Positions 37,601-52,600 of a stretch of DNA of 64,000 nucleotides are shown in pieces. Origin of the DNA: Puffinus mauretanicus (taxonomy: Eukaryota > Chordata > Aves > Procellariiformes > Procellariidae); contig JAJKFH010000755.1 of NCBI GenBank assembly GCA_023333565.1, forward strand, positions 620,001-684,000, given 5' to 3'. The position numbers were made by a program, and so were the translations under genes. Positions within the stretch are counted from its first letter, which is position 1, and each line of letters opens with the position of its first letter. A model generated the notes under the pieces. That model saw only the letters and a list, made by a program, of their open reading frames with translations. It did no database searches and was not told where the DNA came from.

Positions 37601-40600
37601 CAGAAGCTTTGACAGGTCTGCACAGGCAACGCTCAGTTACACGCTCTGCAGGCTACACTGAGCTCGTGGGAGACCCTGCATCACCCCAGCGGGTCTGACT
37701 CAGCTTCACTTGGTATCTACAGCCACTCACAGGGACATCAGGAGGAAAAGCCATGAGCCATGCTCGGTGTTTCCTCCTTTATACTTGCTTAGCAATCAGG
37801 TGGTGTCCCCTGAAGCCCGCCTTTGCGGGTAGCCTAGGAAACATCAGCATAAGAGACCAGATCTTATTTTTCACCCCCCCAACCTGAAGGCTTCCTGCTC
37901 TAACTCCCTGCTCTAACCCACTGAACCCTGTCCTGGGGATGGGGCACAAGAGCCTGACAAAGGCCGCCCACCTAAAAAAAATCCCTCAAGTCATTGGGGC
38001 CATTCAAAACCACAGTTCTTCCAGGGAAGTTGGCCTTGTCTCCCCCTCCCAAGCAGACAGCTTGCAGAAGAGAAAAAAACATTTCCAATGCACATGCAAG
38101 ATGCATCAGCAATTTCTGGTGTCAAGAGCATCCCTGAAGATCCTGAAGTGAAGCAGCAAAAATCAGGTAACTACTCAGACTAAAAAAACCCTAAGTGCAA
38201 ACAACTAAGTATTTTTCACATCTATAGGGGAAATTTCAGCTGAAGGGTCAATGGGATTCCCATTCATCCGCTCATACACGGCGGCCCTGCTGTCCAGAGC
38301 ATGGCAGTTTGCAGAGAGCTTCTGGAACTTTTCATGCCTCCACTCAGAGCTGGAAGAGAGGCACATGCCAACGCTCCTTTGCAGGGGACAGCAAAAAAGG
38401 TAGCTTTTAATAGAAACTCAGCTCTGACTTTTGACTCACTGCTGCAGCTTTAATGACTGGATTCAGAGCCAGTGTGCTCCATCTTTGAGCACATCAGCCA
38501 AACGCTGACAGATTTAAGAGCTCTGTGGAGCAGTCTCGATACCAGCATGGCACTCTTCCAGTTCGCGGGCGCTCAGGTCGCTCTCTAGAGAATGAGCATT
38601 TTATGAACCATTCCTCCCCCTTAGTTGAGTTTTCCCTAGTAAATGGTATCAAGACAATGCTGTTGCAATACATCCTCTTAATTCCTGCATCATTCTGGGG
38701 CCCCTAAAGATACCGAGAGGAGCACGCGCAAGCATCTTGGACCCATCACACCCAAGCCAGACACTTCACAGCAGAAGTACACAGCTACACTGAGTCCACG
38801 GTGGTGGTTTCACAGGGTGGCTAGTTTCAACTCTTCAGGCCAATGCTGTTCTGTAGATCCCAAATTATCTTTTAAATCCGGTTACCAACCAGAGAGCTAC
38901 CACATTTAACAGGAGCTTACCCTATCTCAAGCAGATCACTCCATCAGCACAAGCTGCAATTCATAGCTTGCACCTTGGGAAAGGTGCCCCAACAGCAAGA
39001 TGCCCAATACCCAGCCCAACCAGCCTCAGAACAGCTTTTATTATTCCACATGCTGGTTAGACTTGCAATTTAAGATTTTCAGCACCTGCCCAGGACCTTG
39101 AAGCATATGGCTTTCTTCCCTGCATACTGTAATTTACAGCCATTTAAAAATTAGATCTTCCTGGTAGCTTTGACCAAGCCCATTTTATAAGAGATGGATG
39201 TAAAGATGAGCCCTAAGGAGCTGGGCTTACCAATGCTGGCAGCTCAGGGAAGGGCTATGAATAAATAAACTACCTTACCACTATGCTGATGACAAATGAC
39301 GGTTTAATGCCTTGAATAAGACCTTAAGATAAGAAGAGCACTACACACAGAGCACCCACTGAATTTATTCCTGACAGCTAGAGCTGACAAAAAGCTCTGC
39401 CGCCATTAAGCTGTCCTCTGAAAAGTACTGCTTTAGCTTGGGTCTGCAGGAGACCACCCAGCAGAACAAGCCAACAGCACATTAGCAGAGCAGCGCTTAT
39501 GTTCTTTACTCCTTGGTGCATCAGTTTTAGCCAAGTTATCTGGAAACCAAGTCTTGCCCAGAGCAAAACCACCTTACAGCTGTCCAGGTCCTTCTGCTCA
39601 AGATCTTTCCCCACACTGTAAGAACATCAGTGGAAGCTTCCCCACTGAGGAAAACAGCACTTGCCATGGGGTGACACACATCGCTCGGCCTCTTCACAAG
39701 CCTGAAGGCACACGTAACCGTGTGCGTGCACACAAGAAACTCCCGTTGAGCTCAGCAGCATGCCAGGCTCCAGATTCTTACATTACAAGCGACATCTGGC
39801 ACCTGCATGCTTAATGCATAGGCAGTTTGACACTACATTTGGCGGTGGCACCAAGTGCTAGATATGAGCACATGCATGTGCTTTGAAGTCATGCTCTGAA
39901 TACATATTTCAGCTTTTGAAAGCTCACCGCAGGGCTGGAGAAAGGCTATTTAGAAGCAACCAGGATTTGTCTCAGCAGGTCTATGATGCCGAGCCCTTCA
40001 GAGGGTCACTTTTGCTGGCTGGTACCACCATCAAGGTTAGACAGAGGGACATTTCAATCTCCTGAGCGAAGATACCAGAAGTTTGTCTGCTGGGAGATTA
40101 CTCAGCACAGGAAGGATGGCAGACTGTCAAGACCTCCCCTTCATCCACCAACTACAAAGTCCACCCTTCTGCCCTGATCTCCTTGAGCAGGCAGAGGCAA
40201 AGAGATCAATAGGAAAGCTCTTACCAAGAGAAGCAGGGCAGAAGAGATGGGTTTCAGTGCCACCACACTTCTGCTTCCACACAGAGACACCTGCCGTGCC
40301 CAGAGGCTGCAGGAGCTGTATGCACATTTGGGGCAGGGTGGCGGAGGAGGGAAGCAGCGTGACCCAAGGCCCTGGAGACTGAACACAGTGCAGTTTCTTT
40401 TGTCATTCGTCAAATAAGCTTGTAAAGAAAAAAGGCTGATGTCCCAAACAATAGCCTGCTGCAGTTCCAGAAAAACAGCTTGTCTGCAGTTTTTACCGCC
40501 CAGCCAGACTCTATCCTGGTGGGGTGGGAGCAGGCTGAATGTTTTAGTCAGCCAAAAAGCAGCACCTCCTACAGACACTAAGCAACTTCATGGCAAAAGA

Positions 40601-43600
40601 AACATTTGCATGTCTGAAAGGCAAACGGGCACCTTAACCACCTCCTACAGCTACAGTTAACGTCTCTGTAGTTATGGCAGCGACAAAGCCAGACAGGCTG
40701 CTAGAGTGAGTTTTCCCCCTCCACCACACATGAGCACCGAGCTGCTTAAAACACGACCCGCTCACTGCAGGGGAAGGGGTGATCAATACTCCAGACTGAT
40801 GTTAAGTGAAGTTTTAGCACTTTATGCCTGCAGCCATGGGACCTTGCATTGCACACCTGCAGCTGCAGCATAGGAAGCACAGGAGACACCAACTGAACCA
40901 AGCCCAGCAGAAGCTGCGATGACAGTTGTGGGGCTGCGGCACACAGTATAGGAACAGGCTCTGCTTGGCACAGGGAAGGCAGACATTGGATTCCTCCCTT
41001 TACTCACTCCTCAACAGGGAGCTACAGGGAACAGCCAGGCTTTTACAGCTGCACAAACAGGGAAAAGCTGCAGCAAGAGAAATGGCACATGAATTTCTTC
41101 CTCTTAAGTGGAGCAGCCATGTGACAGGGCCCAGAGGGGTGGAAGGGATCTCCATCCTTAGGCCCTCAGAGCTCATCTGAGCAGCATACTGGATACCTCT
41201 AGAGGCCTTGTCCACCTCAAATCCTCCCAATTTGATTACAATCCCATTACTCCAATGGAGAAAGAAGTCACTCCGTTATGTGAAAAGCCACCCAGAGTCA
41301 GATGCACACAGCTTCTCCAGAGCTGTGCATAGCAACAGAAGTCTCAATCATCCTGAACCAACCGCCAACTTTCAAGAAAAGCAGCTCCCAGAACTGCAGA
41401 TGTGATCAAATCAGCAGTAACCACCATCTAAATAGGAACTACGGCACAGCCCTTTTTGTTTCTGAACTACAAAAGAGGAACCTCTGCCCTGACGGATTCT
41501 TCATTTGGGGCAAAGAAGAACTGAGGATATTTGGGCAGCTATTTCTGGTTTGCTAATAAGGGGGCAGGGGAATAAAAAAAGGCAGCATGATCCCACAGCT
41601 GAACCACAGAATTAGAGTCAGGACACCTGAGGTCTATTCTTGGTTCTGGCACCAACATGGTAAGTCACTTCCCCAGCGTGCCCTGAAAAATGGAAACAGC
41701 AGCAGAACTAGGAACACAGAGAAGCTTATTGCATTAATGTTTGAGAGCACAGGTCCTCCTCCTGCACTGAGAGAGTGGGACCTGGCTGACAACAAGCCTC
41801 GCCACTTCTTGAGGCAGGGAATTTACTACTGTGTTTCTGGGAAGGGAAAACAGATGCCCAAGGTAAACATAAAATCAGTAAAGACAGCTAAAACGCAATT
41901 CAGGATTAGAAGTGCACAGGTAATTGCATTCACTAAGCAGACTGCCACAACTGTGTTCGTCTTTAAAAAGATCAGAACATTGAAATACAGCAGGTTTTAA
42001 CATGTATCAGTCCCAGAGAGATTTAAAAGCCAACATATTCAGGTCAAATTCTGCACAACAAGCTTCAGCTTCACAAGCCTCAAGAACAAACACTTCTATA
42101 TTTAAGTACCAAACTCCTCTCAATTATCTGCTGCAACGTCCAGGGCGCAAACTCTGCAGCATGTGTTACTTTACGTGCTAACAAGGATGAGGCTGACTCA
42201 TTTTCACTGCTCAGCTGCATCGCAGTTTGTTGGGTGTTGAGTCCATCAGGATACCACCTTTAGAAGAAGGTATGTTCTAGAGGTGGATCAGGGGGAGCAG
42301 GCTATTGACCGTACCCCTTTGGGCAAGGCAGCAGGATGCGGTAAAGGAAGAGCTAAAAAAGACAGGCTTTAGTCCCAAATGCAATCTTATTTGAGAAATG
42401 GCATACAAGCCTCACTAAGGCATTCGGCTGGCATAAAGCCACATACTTCATCACTAGATTGGCACACGCAGCACCACCAGTGATGCCTGCAGGTTCCTAG
42501 TTACCTTCCAGAGGTCTGGATGCCTCAGGTACAGAATGACAGCCTTAGGGGTTTGCTTCACCCTCCCTCCACACTCTGGAGAGAAAACAAGCCAGAGGGG
42601 CAAGGAGGGAAGCTGGACATTTCTCCGTGGCCATCTCAAACAGATGGCAGCTGCTGCTGTGTCTGAGAGCCACTTCTGAGCTGGCAGTAGCCTAGTCATC
42701 ACCTGTGATTCAGCTGTTTTGCCAGCACCTAAGGGACCACGCACAAGGCAAGCGAGCCCGGAGACGTGGATACAAGGTGCTGAGATGGAAGATGCAGCAC
42801 TGGCTGGAGATGCCCTGCCCAGTGCCCCTGCCCTCAGCCTGCACCCTCTGGGGGGCTGTTAATTCTGCCCCACAGTGGCACCGTGCAGTGTCTATGTGGT
42901 GACAGCTGAAGGACCACAGCACCTTTTGGAAGCAGATCATTTCAGAGCCAGCTCAGCGGAGGTGCCCATTTAAACAGGCCTTGTTCTGGGAACACTGAGG
43001 CTGCCCATGAATTAAGTTTTTACAGCCTCTTGGGCTATGCTCCTTTTGGCACCCTCCAGCAGCTTTCCTATCCTGCTCTGAGCAGGAGGCTGGACTAGAT
43101 AACCTCAAGAGGTCCCTTCCAACCTGAATTACCCCACCACCCTAAAAAGACAACCTGTCAAGAGCACTTCAGGGGGCCTAAGAAGCCCTCTTACAGCAGT
43201 CCCACATGCAGTCACTGCACGAGAAGTCAGCTAGAGGGATTTCAGCTGTACGGACAGGTCAAACTGGCCTTGCCCCTAGTGTCACCGCAATGACAGGTCA
43301 CCCTGCAGCACCACGCTACACAGCCTGGTTACCAGAGCAGCAAGCTGTGCCCAGGCACAAGGCAGCACCAGGGACAAACTCGGGTCTAAGGCAGGAGCAG
43401 ATGCTGAACTCGGGGCCTGTCCCACCAGAGCTGGGGAAGGGGAGGAGCAGGCATCACTCCTGCCTTCTGCTACAGGCAGCCCCAGCACACTGGGAGAGCA
43501 GCTCCAGAAGCTGTGCAAAGTCTGGGCAGTTCCCCTACCCAGCTCCAAGGGGAAGCACTCAGAGCTGCACACGCTGTGGAGTTTGTAATGAAGGCATCGA

Positions 43601-46600
43601 GCCAAACACATTCAGGCCCTCTTCTTGAGAGCTACCATATTACCACCAATGAAGCTGCAGCAAAGCTTTTCATGTCTGCTTTGCCCAGCAAGCAAGCATC
43701 CCATCCGCTCCTTAGACGTCTAGCAGCGCAAGGGTTAGAGGAAAACCTACCCGCCCCATCTCTTGACTGGCACAATTCTGGGGATGAATCTTACCCCAGG
43801 CCAGAGCTTGCACACACCTAAAACACCCTGCTGCTACCTCCAGTATCAATCACGACATAGGGGGGGTGGGAAAGACTAAGCTACACTTGCCTGAGGCAGC
43901 TCAGAGCCACCAAACAGCAGCTCCAATGCGCTCCTCAGAAGGGAACATGCTTGTTAAGGCTCACTTCAGGAACTAGCCAAGAGGCACACACTCCAGACTA
44001 CAACTTGAGTCAAAAAGCTTACAGGCTTACAAGCTCCACGAGCCTAATGTATTTGAACACACCAGCATCACCAGGTAGTGGAGCACCAATCAGCATGTCT
44101 ATGAAGGGTGGAGATCTGCCAGTGATGGAGCATTTTCTTCACTGCATCTCCAACGGCTTTGAGCAGGATCAGATGCTCGAGAAGTTTGTGCCTTCCTTGC
44201 ACTCACACTCATCCACTATTACCTCCAGAGAGCATCCAGGCAGCAGCAACAGCCCCTCAGGGTTGCTCCAGAGCCCACAATAAAACATCCTTCCCTGACA
44301 GAAGTCAAGGGGAAGGTTTTGGGTGGTGTGTGCCTGCTCCTGCAAGCCTTCTCCAGCACAAGACTGGAGGCTGCCCTGACCCACTTCAGTTCTAGCTAGA
44401 CACAAACAGAGATGCTGGTTAGGTTCCTGTTCCAGTTACTCATCTATTTGTATCTTTATTTTACAGCATCAGAGCAAATAAAAATAAATCTGTTTAGGAG
44501 AAGCTACTCAAATGGAAGCTTCAAGAGGTGGATTAAGAGCAATTTCCATTAGAAACCAACTGCAAACTCAGAGGTTTAATACTTGTTTTACTTATTCAAT
44601 ACATATTTTATTCTCTTAAGGATCAAATACTGCTGCCACATGAGCAGTCTGCAGCTATTAAGTGCTCCCTGCTTTCTACTCCACAGCACAGCTGGCTCTG
44701 GCCAGCAGTTGAGAAATGAGCACACGGAGTGTGAGCAACCCTTACTGAAACATGCTCAAGAAACAAGGGCCCATTAAGCATCCACACCAAGTGCATCCTC
44801 AGAAAAGCCCTACAAGAGCTAAGATGGCATGGGGCAAGCTTTTAGTAAGGCTGTCTCAGGTACTCCTGAAGTACAGCCACCACACAGGAGACCATGTGAT
44901 TCAAGCCAGCTCCCAGCTTTGTTCCCTTACAGCATTGTTATAATTAACCTCCACATACAAGGCACCACCACTATGTCCATGCTTCCACTACTAAGTCCTG
45001 AACAGTAGGCAGGCTGCTTCAGAAGGACCAGGGCTTAACACACAGCTGCTGGGAAAGCCTGTCTTCATTCAAGGCAAAGGACTCTGAGAACATGGGGATT
45101 CAGGATCCCCCCCACCACCAAGTCTTTGGTTACCTGTTTGCCTGAATCAGGTGCAGGTCTGAGACCAGCAAGAGGTGGTCTCGCCTCCTTGCTCCAGCAC
45201 AAACAGCCATACCATCAGCAGTACGAAGGAACCTTTTACTGAGTTTTCCAGGCAGACTCAGGCTTAAACCTGAGCAAGGCTGCAGGTGAACTCTGATGGA
45301 GTGAGTCTCACTCTGGGTGAAGTGCTCCCTCCCTGGACCTGAAGCTCCCCCTTCACTAGGGAGCAGAAAGAGTCCTTCTTGGCTTCTCTGGTGGCATGTA
45401 ATAACCTAGAGTTAGCTCCAGATGCTGAGCTCTTCCCTATCACAATGAGCCTCTGAAACCTTCCTCTAGCACAAGGAAAAGGATTTTCATGCAGCCAAGG
45501 AGGAATATGCAGTTGAGGGTTACACTGCTGTTTTGAGTTGATGCAGCTACTGGGCACACCCAGGCAGTGACCATCTTCTGAAACCACTTGTCCAAAACAC
45601 AGCAGATAGAAGAGCAGGGAGGGACCCCGACACGCAGAGGGGCACAAGGGAGAGCACTATGGAGCAGGCACTTGGCACCATGCTGCAGCACAGGTTAGCC
45701 TAGCAGCAAATTAAACAGCCAGGGAGCACAGCCAGAGATCTGGGGGACTTCCCTCACCCAAATCCTCTGCCCCTGTAGGGTCTTCCTCAAGCTTTGCAGC
45801 TGAACACTCAAACCAACAACTCAAGGAAGGCCAGCAATTGCTATGTGGTGCTTATTAGCAACAACCACCCCCAGACTGATTAGCAGCTCTCACTTGGGGG
45901 TGGGGGGTGGTTTCTCAGGTGCCTGCCACCACCTATACAGCATTTCTGAGGACAGTCTGAAAACAGCCTATGCTGGGGGAGCAGCTTACAAGTCCCTCTT
46001 GTTGTTACTGAGAAGAAAGGCTAGGAGTCTGACAACAACCGTGCTTCCTTCTGTGCAACAGGTCTTTTCTTTCATCCTTCAGAGATAGAGTTTTGCCTTG
46101 AAGACTTCACAGTGATTTGTACTCATCACAGAGGCCTCAGCTATCTGCCAGGCAACACACAACAGATTGCCTGTGGTTCTAGCCTAGCAGATTTTAAGCA
46201 ACTACAGATAATCAGCATGTTCAAACTTATTGCAGAAAGAAGTTGCTGTGCACTGGTAAGCAGGAGAACCAAGGGCTGGAAAGATCCAGCAGTGCTTCTG
46301 TACCACAGGCCACTTCCCCAGCACCAGAGCGACTGGAGCTATAACCTTGCAGGCTAGAGAATGAGACAGCAGCAGCCACCCCGGAGAGGGCACGGATGAG
46401 GCTGGAGCTGCAGTCTCAAGAACAGATCCAAGCAAAAGCTTGAATCTGTTGCTGCACCAGCAGCTTTAAGGTCACACATCAAGCAGAGAGGCAGATACAG
46501 CAAGGTGGTCCATCTGACACCATCAGAAAGAGCTCACCTGCTCAGGCTAGGCTCACCTAGAGAGGCAGACATCCTCTCTGGAAGAAGAGCTGATCCTCCT

Positions 46601-49600
46601 GAAAACGTCCTTGCAGGTTAGCATCACAAACTTAGTGTTAACAGGCTGGTTTTAGGATGATTTCCCAGCGGACAAGTCTGCCTGTCCCACATAGGGTTAG
46701 CCTCAGCCTCCCGATGTAGGACAGACCAGCCAGACCAAGCAGCTGGCATACAGGCTACAAACCAGCCAGGGAGACCCAAAATCTGCACATGGATCTGCTT
46801 GTGTACTGCTGTCACCTGTTCTCTAGGCAAAAATTGGATCGAGACCCCATTTGCCTGTGCTCCTTGAGGAACAGGGTAGTGAAGGTAAAGGATACCATCA
46901 AGGGCAATCCCATCTCACTGCCTCTTAACCCCTCCTTGCCTCTGCAGAGCGATAAAGTCAAAGGTCTTAACAAAAGTGTCTGCCTACTATAAGGCTCCTT
47001 TAAAGAAGGGGGAAACACTGACTCAAGAAATACAGCTGGGGATGGCAGGACTGGAAGTGTTCAAGGCCAGTTTCCTGCAAAAGCCCCTCCCTGGGCCACA
47101 GAGCAGGTTTCTGGGACTTCCTGAAGTATTTCCAGCCTGACAGATCTAGTGGCAGCAGTGGGTTTGAGATGCCTTTCCTGCTATGAGACAGCAGTTCAAT
47201 CCTACAGCCAATAAATACAGGCAGCTCGAGCCTGCAGCAGCTGCTGCCTCCCAGAAAGGCTCTCTCCAGACACCAGCTTCAGGGATGGCAGCGCATCTGG
47301 CACGCTCTCAAGGGCTAAGTACACATCCTCAGTATGTTACAGCGCTGGACCCAGAAGGAAAACTTGTTACGAATAACCTCGTCTGGGTGCAAGGGGTTCA
47401 GCAGCCCTTTGGGAAGGGGGACATAGGCAGGATCGGAGTGTACAAACCAGCCCCGCTGCTCTCTGGCCTCCTCCAGCACGGCCCCAGCAGGCACCTGATC
47501 CCACTGCGCCAGGCTGCGCCGTGACACCACCCTGAGCGCAAGGTGACACCAGAAGGGTTTGCAGCCAAAGGTCCTTCCCAGGCAGAGAGCTCCATGCTGG
47601 CAGGGAGTATGCAGACAGGAGAGGAGGTCCCAGCTCATCAGTACTCAAGCACAGGCACTGCAGGGGACCACATCAGCAATATTTTTAGCCTGATTGTTAG
47701 GTGTTTGTTTTTTTTTTTTTTTTTTTTTTGCATTTCCACCCTTCCAGCCACCTCCCCATGGGTCTGCACAGCTGAGTCACTGCTGGAACCTTCCAAACGC
47801 TTGGGCACCAGTGGCACAACAGCTCTGCTTGGCAGCACTGTCCCTCCCCAGCCCCTAGAGACAGCCAGCACTGACACTGCCTCACCTGCTCTCAGGACAC
47901 CCTGATGGAGACCCAGCCCTTAGGGCTAGGCCAGCCACAGCCTCCCAGGCTTCGGCACTGGGCATCAGGAGCGCCTGGACACAGTAGCAACCTCTCCACA
48001 TCCTCCCTCTTTCTGTCACAGCACAGCTTGTCCGCCTGGAAGCATCGGCATCTGCCAACTCCTCAGATCCGTACGGCTTTTGGACAGAGGATCATTCCGC
48101 TGCCACCCACAGAGGAGGGTTTCAGAACCATAGCCTTTCAGAAGCCACTCCTGAACTACAAGATCCCCCCTCCCAAGGACCTCCACATTGCCACTCCAGG
48201 GCCCCCACAGAGGAGAAAAAGATGAGGCTCTGCAGACATGGGATGTGTGGGCAGGCTGAAGCAATACAACAGCTGTGCACAGATACCAGCCTTTCACTTC
48301 TCCAGCCAGCGTATGCCATCCCCACAGCTCTCAGAGCAGGAGAATAACAGCAGCCCAGGCCAAGGAGCACTCCTGGCCCAGCTGTCGCACAACCGGGAAG
48401 GGAAGGTGGGATTGAGAGGGAGAATGCGATCTTAGGATCATGACACACCCAGCTACACAGTCCTAGACCCTCTGCACCGCCTCTGCAGGCCAGAGGCTCC
48501 TCTGTGGAAGCAGCACAGCTGCATTCGGGCTGGTTTTACACCCCAGCCATCCCTCCATTGCGTACTGAGAGGAATACCAGGAGTGAGAAGTGAGGAAACA
48601 GGCCTCTCCAGGCAGTACTGGATGGCATCTTCCAGCAGTTGTTACCACAAATTGTCACAAACACCCACCAGGTGCAGATCGCTCGAGCCCAGGGCAGTGC
48701 GCGAGGTTAGATCCTTCCTACCGCTCTTCCCAGGCCTCTGCGGCAGGCAGGAGCTCCAGCACGATGCACTGCAGTCAGCGGGGGCACCTGACACCAGATA
48801 CAGCCTCTGCGAGCAGGGAGGTCACTAGAGCACCTTCAAATCATCTCCAAATGAATCTCCCTCCTGAAACCAGAAGCCCCTCCACCCTTGACAGTGAACC
48901 CCCACGACCACAGTCCACTCGGCCCCACTGCCCAACCTGCAAGGTGCAAAGTCTGCCACAGGCTTGGGCGAGCACTGCTCGCCTGCCTGCCGGAGCGCTG
49001 CAGAGACATCCGTGCCGCTGCCAAGACAGCCTGGCAGGAAGCCGGCCAAGAGAGCACTGGAGACAGCTACAGCAGATCAGGTGGGGCTGGGACATCCGCA
49101 CAGAGCAGCTGCCTCGGTGTGCGACAGCCCTTGTTCTGCAGAGACGTTGTGCACCGAGCCCCGGGTGTTGTGGTTGTTAGCAGCAGCAGAATCCTTCAGT
49201 GTGGATGTTGCCTGATTTAAGTGTGCTTTTTACATTAAAAATCCTATAACACAGGTTCAATGCCCCATAGTCTGCTAGCAACCATAAGGGGCTATGTACA
49301 GCTCTAAGGCACCTGTCCAGCCCACTGCACACTAACAACTTCCATTTCTCCCTCCTCCTTCAAGGTTTCAGCTGGCAAGGAAAGGAGGACAGATACCAAG
49401 TGTGTGGTATTCCCTAGTTCATTAGGGGAAGCCCATAGGACCATGTGCTGGAGCAGAGCAAGGCTTAATAAAGCTACCGCAACCTGACTGCAAGCAGACC
49501 CCAAGTGCCTGAGCTAGGGCCCACACGCAAGCCTGCACGCTAAGTCTTGCAGAAATTAGATACAGAAACTCAAGTGAGCTGTGCTGATGAAGCTGTCATT

Positions 49601-52600
49601 TCAAACTCCCACTACCCCACAAGTGATTTTTTTTTTCCCCCCACAACCCATGCAGCAACATTCAGGTCTGTGTCCCAGAAGCTCTTCCTATCCTGAGGGC
49701 AGCATCCCCTGAACATCAGAGGTGGTCGACAGCACCCCCTTGCTCCCCCCAACATCTACGTGGGCAAATCATGCTGCCCAGGCCATCCCAGAAGCTATCT
49801 ACATTCCTGTCAGCACCAACTTTACGCCTGGGGCCTCTTGTGTCACCCAAGTCTGTGCAGAGATGCACTATCCTTTTAACAAAGCAGCAGCGTGCTGCTA
49901 TAAAGGGATGAGTTTCTGTAGCAACCAGGCTGAACTTGTACAAACTCTGCCAAAGCACTAGATCTTTCCATGGACTGATACTGGAACGAGCATACCACCA
50001 TTTGTGAAACTGGTTTTTACAGCCCTTAAAGGCTGGGAAATGAACTCTTCCCTCTGTTTTACCCTCCTGCCCCATCACCAGGCCAAGGAGATGCATTAAG
50101 TTTGTGCACGCAGCACCCTTTCTCCTCCTGCAATTTTACACAGAAGGCTGGTGCCTCTGGAAGAGTTAACTGAACCCTGCATCACTCCAGGGGAAGCACC
50201 CAGCACCCCCAAAACTCCCCATCTGATCCCAGCTGCAAAACCAGACTGAGAGGATTGAGGGGGAAGGACAAGCCAGCCAGCAGCGCGTGGCTGCAAGCCC
50301 ACACCCTGCCGATCACGTAGGTTTGCGCTGGACCAAAAGAGTTAAAGCAAGAAGCCATTCCACTGCATCTCTTCCAGCCCACTGCTAGGAGCAGACCGCT
50401 ATTTCTAGTTGAACGTGGGAGTGGGGAAGGATCCCTTTAAGTCTTCCACTCAGCCTGTGAGCTGCCGGCTGAAGTTGTTAGTCGGGTGCTGGCTGCGCCT
50501 ACCACACCCCACAGGCAGAGTTTGGCAGGCAACGCTGCCGTAGTGTCGGAGCGAGCAGTGCTGCCTGGACTTTTGCAGTCAGGCGAGGAGGGGTCCCCTC
50601 TGCAAGCACGTGCACCCCTGCCTGCAGAGCTACCTGCCACAGGGATTTTCTCAGGCTGCCGGAGCAAAGTTCAGCCTCACTCCCACCCGGCGTGTTCAGC
50701 CTCCTGACACCACACCCCCCCACCCACTCCAAACGCAGGGAGAGGATTTCTCCTCTTCTCTCAGCGAGGTTATTCCTCCACCAGCGTTACAGCACTGAGC
50801 AAAACACAAGCCTGGGCACTTCTTGTCTGCAGTGAACTGACAGCAGAGCAGAGGGGGCTGTGGCACAGCCAGCCACAGCCTCCCCAACTAAACCGCCACA
50901 TTACACAAGCATTACAGGTCGAGAAGCCCCCATCAGCAACTGCCAGCACCCCATCACACAAGCTAATCACTCCATGTTAGCTTTAAAACTGCCAAAAATA
51001 AAAGGAATCCAACAACTGTTGCTGCTTGTGTCAGACTCACCGGACTGTGTGCTGGTTTGTGCTGCAGCGTCAGAGTCCTGGGTGCTCCAGGGTCTGTCCC
51101 ACCCTGTCAGGTTGAGGGACTGCAGGCCAAGGCACAGATCGTTGGTGTCTGGGAGGCCACGGGAAGACTCTTGCGTGGACGTGGGGAAAAGCATCCTGCT
51201 TGCCACTGCTTCTTCAGAGTCCTGGAAGTCTGCTCAGATTGAGAACAAACAGAAGCTTGAGAGTTCAGGGCTGCTTTTTTCTTTTTAAAGAAGGAGTTTT
51301 CCGAAGCGTTAAGCCCCGAGCCAGGTCTCGTGCCGCTCTGAAGCCACAGCTTCTGCAACTAGCAGTTGCACCCCAAAAGGGAGGGCTACCATATGTCCAG
51401 AAACCAGCCCCCCACCCCCCTCAGCCCCTCCACCTTCCTATCCCGTCTGCATTACTGACTGGGTCAGCATGTGACCAGGCTGCTGATGCTTACTGTGCTG
51501 ACAGTGACGTCACTCAGCCATGCAAGAGAACTGCATCAGCTCTTACAAAATAAAGGTAAGAAGAAAGGATAAGATTTCCCCCAAAAGATAAGACGGCAGG
51601 CAGGAGGAGAGAAGTGCAGCTCCAGTAAATCAGGAGGGAGGCAGGCAGCACAAAAGCAGGGCTCCACAATACTGCACAGCAGACGACAGGCTCAAGGCAG
51701 CAATCCCCCCAGCAACGACGATAGCAGCAGCGACAGAGCAGACAGTTTTAGTGCTACCCAGCTCTCCTGTCCCCGCCTCCCTCCACCCACAAAACCCAAA
51801 AACACTTCAGTCCTGGACAGATTCCAGCTGCTGGCTCCAATTCAGAGCCCAATGCAAAGCTTCGCAATTCTGCTAGCATAATCTATTTGGTTCAACTTGG
51901 CCACTGTGCCTCACTGACTCTGCATTGTTTACCACTGAGCAACAAGGATAACCTTCAAGCCCCCCGGCTACCCGGAGAGAAGCCCATTATCCCGGGTCCA
52001 GCCCGAGCAGGCACATCACGCTGGTACAGCAAGAAGAGGACCGGCCGGAGCACAGGACCCATTTCACATCAGGAATTTTTCATGGCCTGTTTACCTTCCG
52101 CCCGCCTGGTCCCCCCCGCTTTCCCAGCCCTCCCCTCCCCTGCGGGGTGTTCACAAGCCTACGGTACTGGAGACACCGGATTCTTGCCTCAGTTTAAGCC
52201 TGTGCCAACAGCCTAAGGAAACGCAGCAGGTTCATAGTCTGAGAATTCCAGTTCAATGCAGGGATCTGGGGGCTGATGAAACCACAAGATGCTCAGCTGT
52301 GTTACCCGAAATCTGAGTCAGAGGGCATTTATAAGCCAGCTACCAAGCAGCAGCAGCTGTCTCCTCCTCCTCCCCCTGCCCCCACACCCTCCCACTGTGC
52401 CATCAGATGTACACCTCGCACACCACTCCCGGCTCTTCAGCAGGGCGCTGCAGTGACTCCAACCTGTCACGTTATCCCTCATGTGCAGCCCCAGCCATCC
52501 CAGACAGCCTGACAGCGTTCCTGGCCTCCTTTTCCGCACCCACCGCCACATCCCGTGCCACTCGGTTGCCCATGACCTAGCAAAGCCCAGGCAAGGCCCC

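Larger units (their letters stand above)
34940..51040 (-). other. CPEB1: CPEB1 large intron (16.1 kb)
   Basis: Intron between the exon ending TSTQS and the exon starting VLSMLSNP. Noted contents: a CR1 fragment (43058-43131) and a 22-base poly-T run (47708-47729). Open frames up to about 196 codons occur on both strands but have no recognised motif. I see no second gene, RNA gene or intact transposon. Confidence 0.7.
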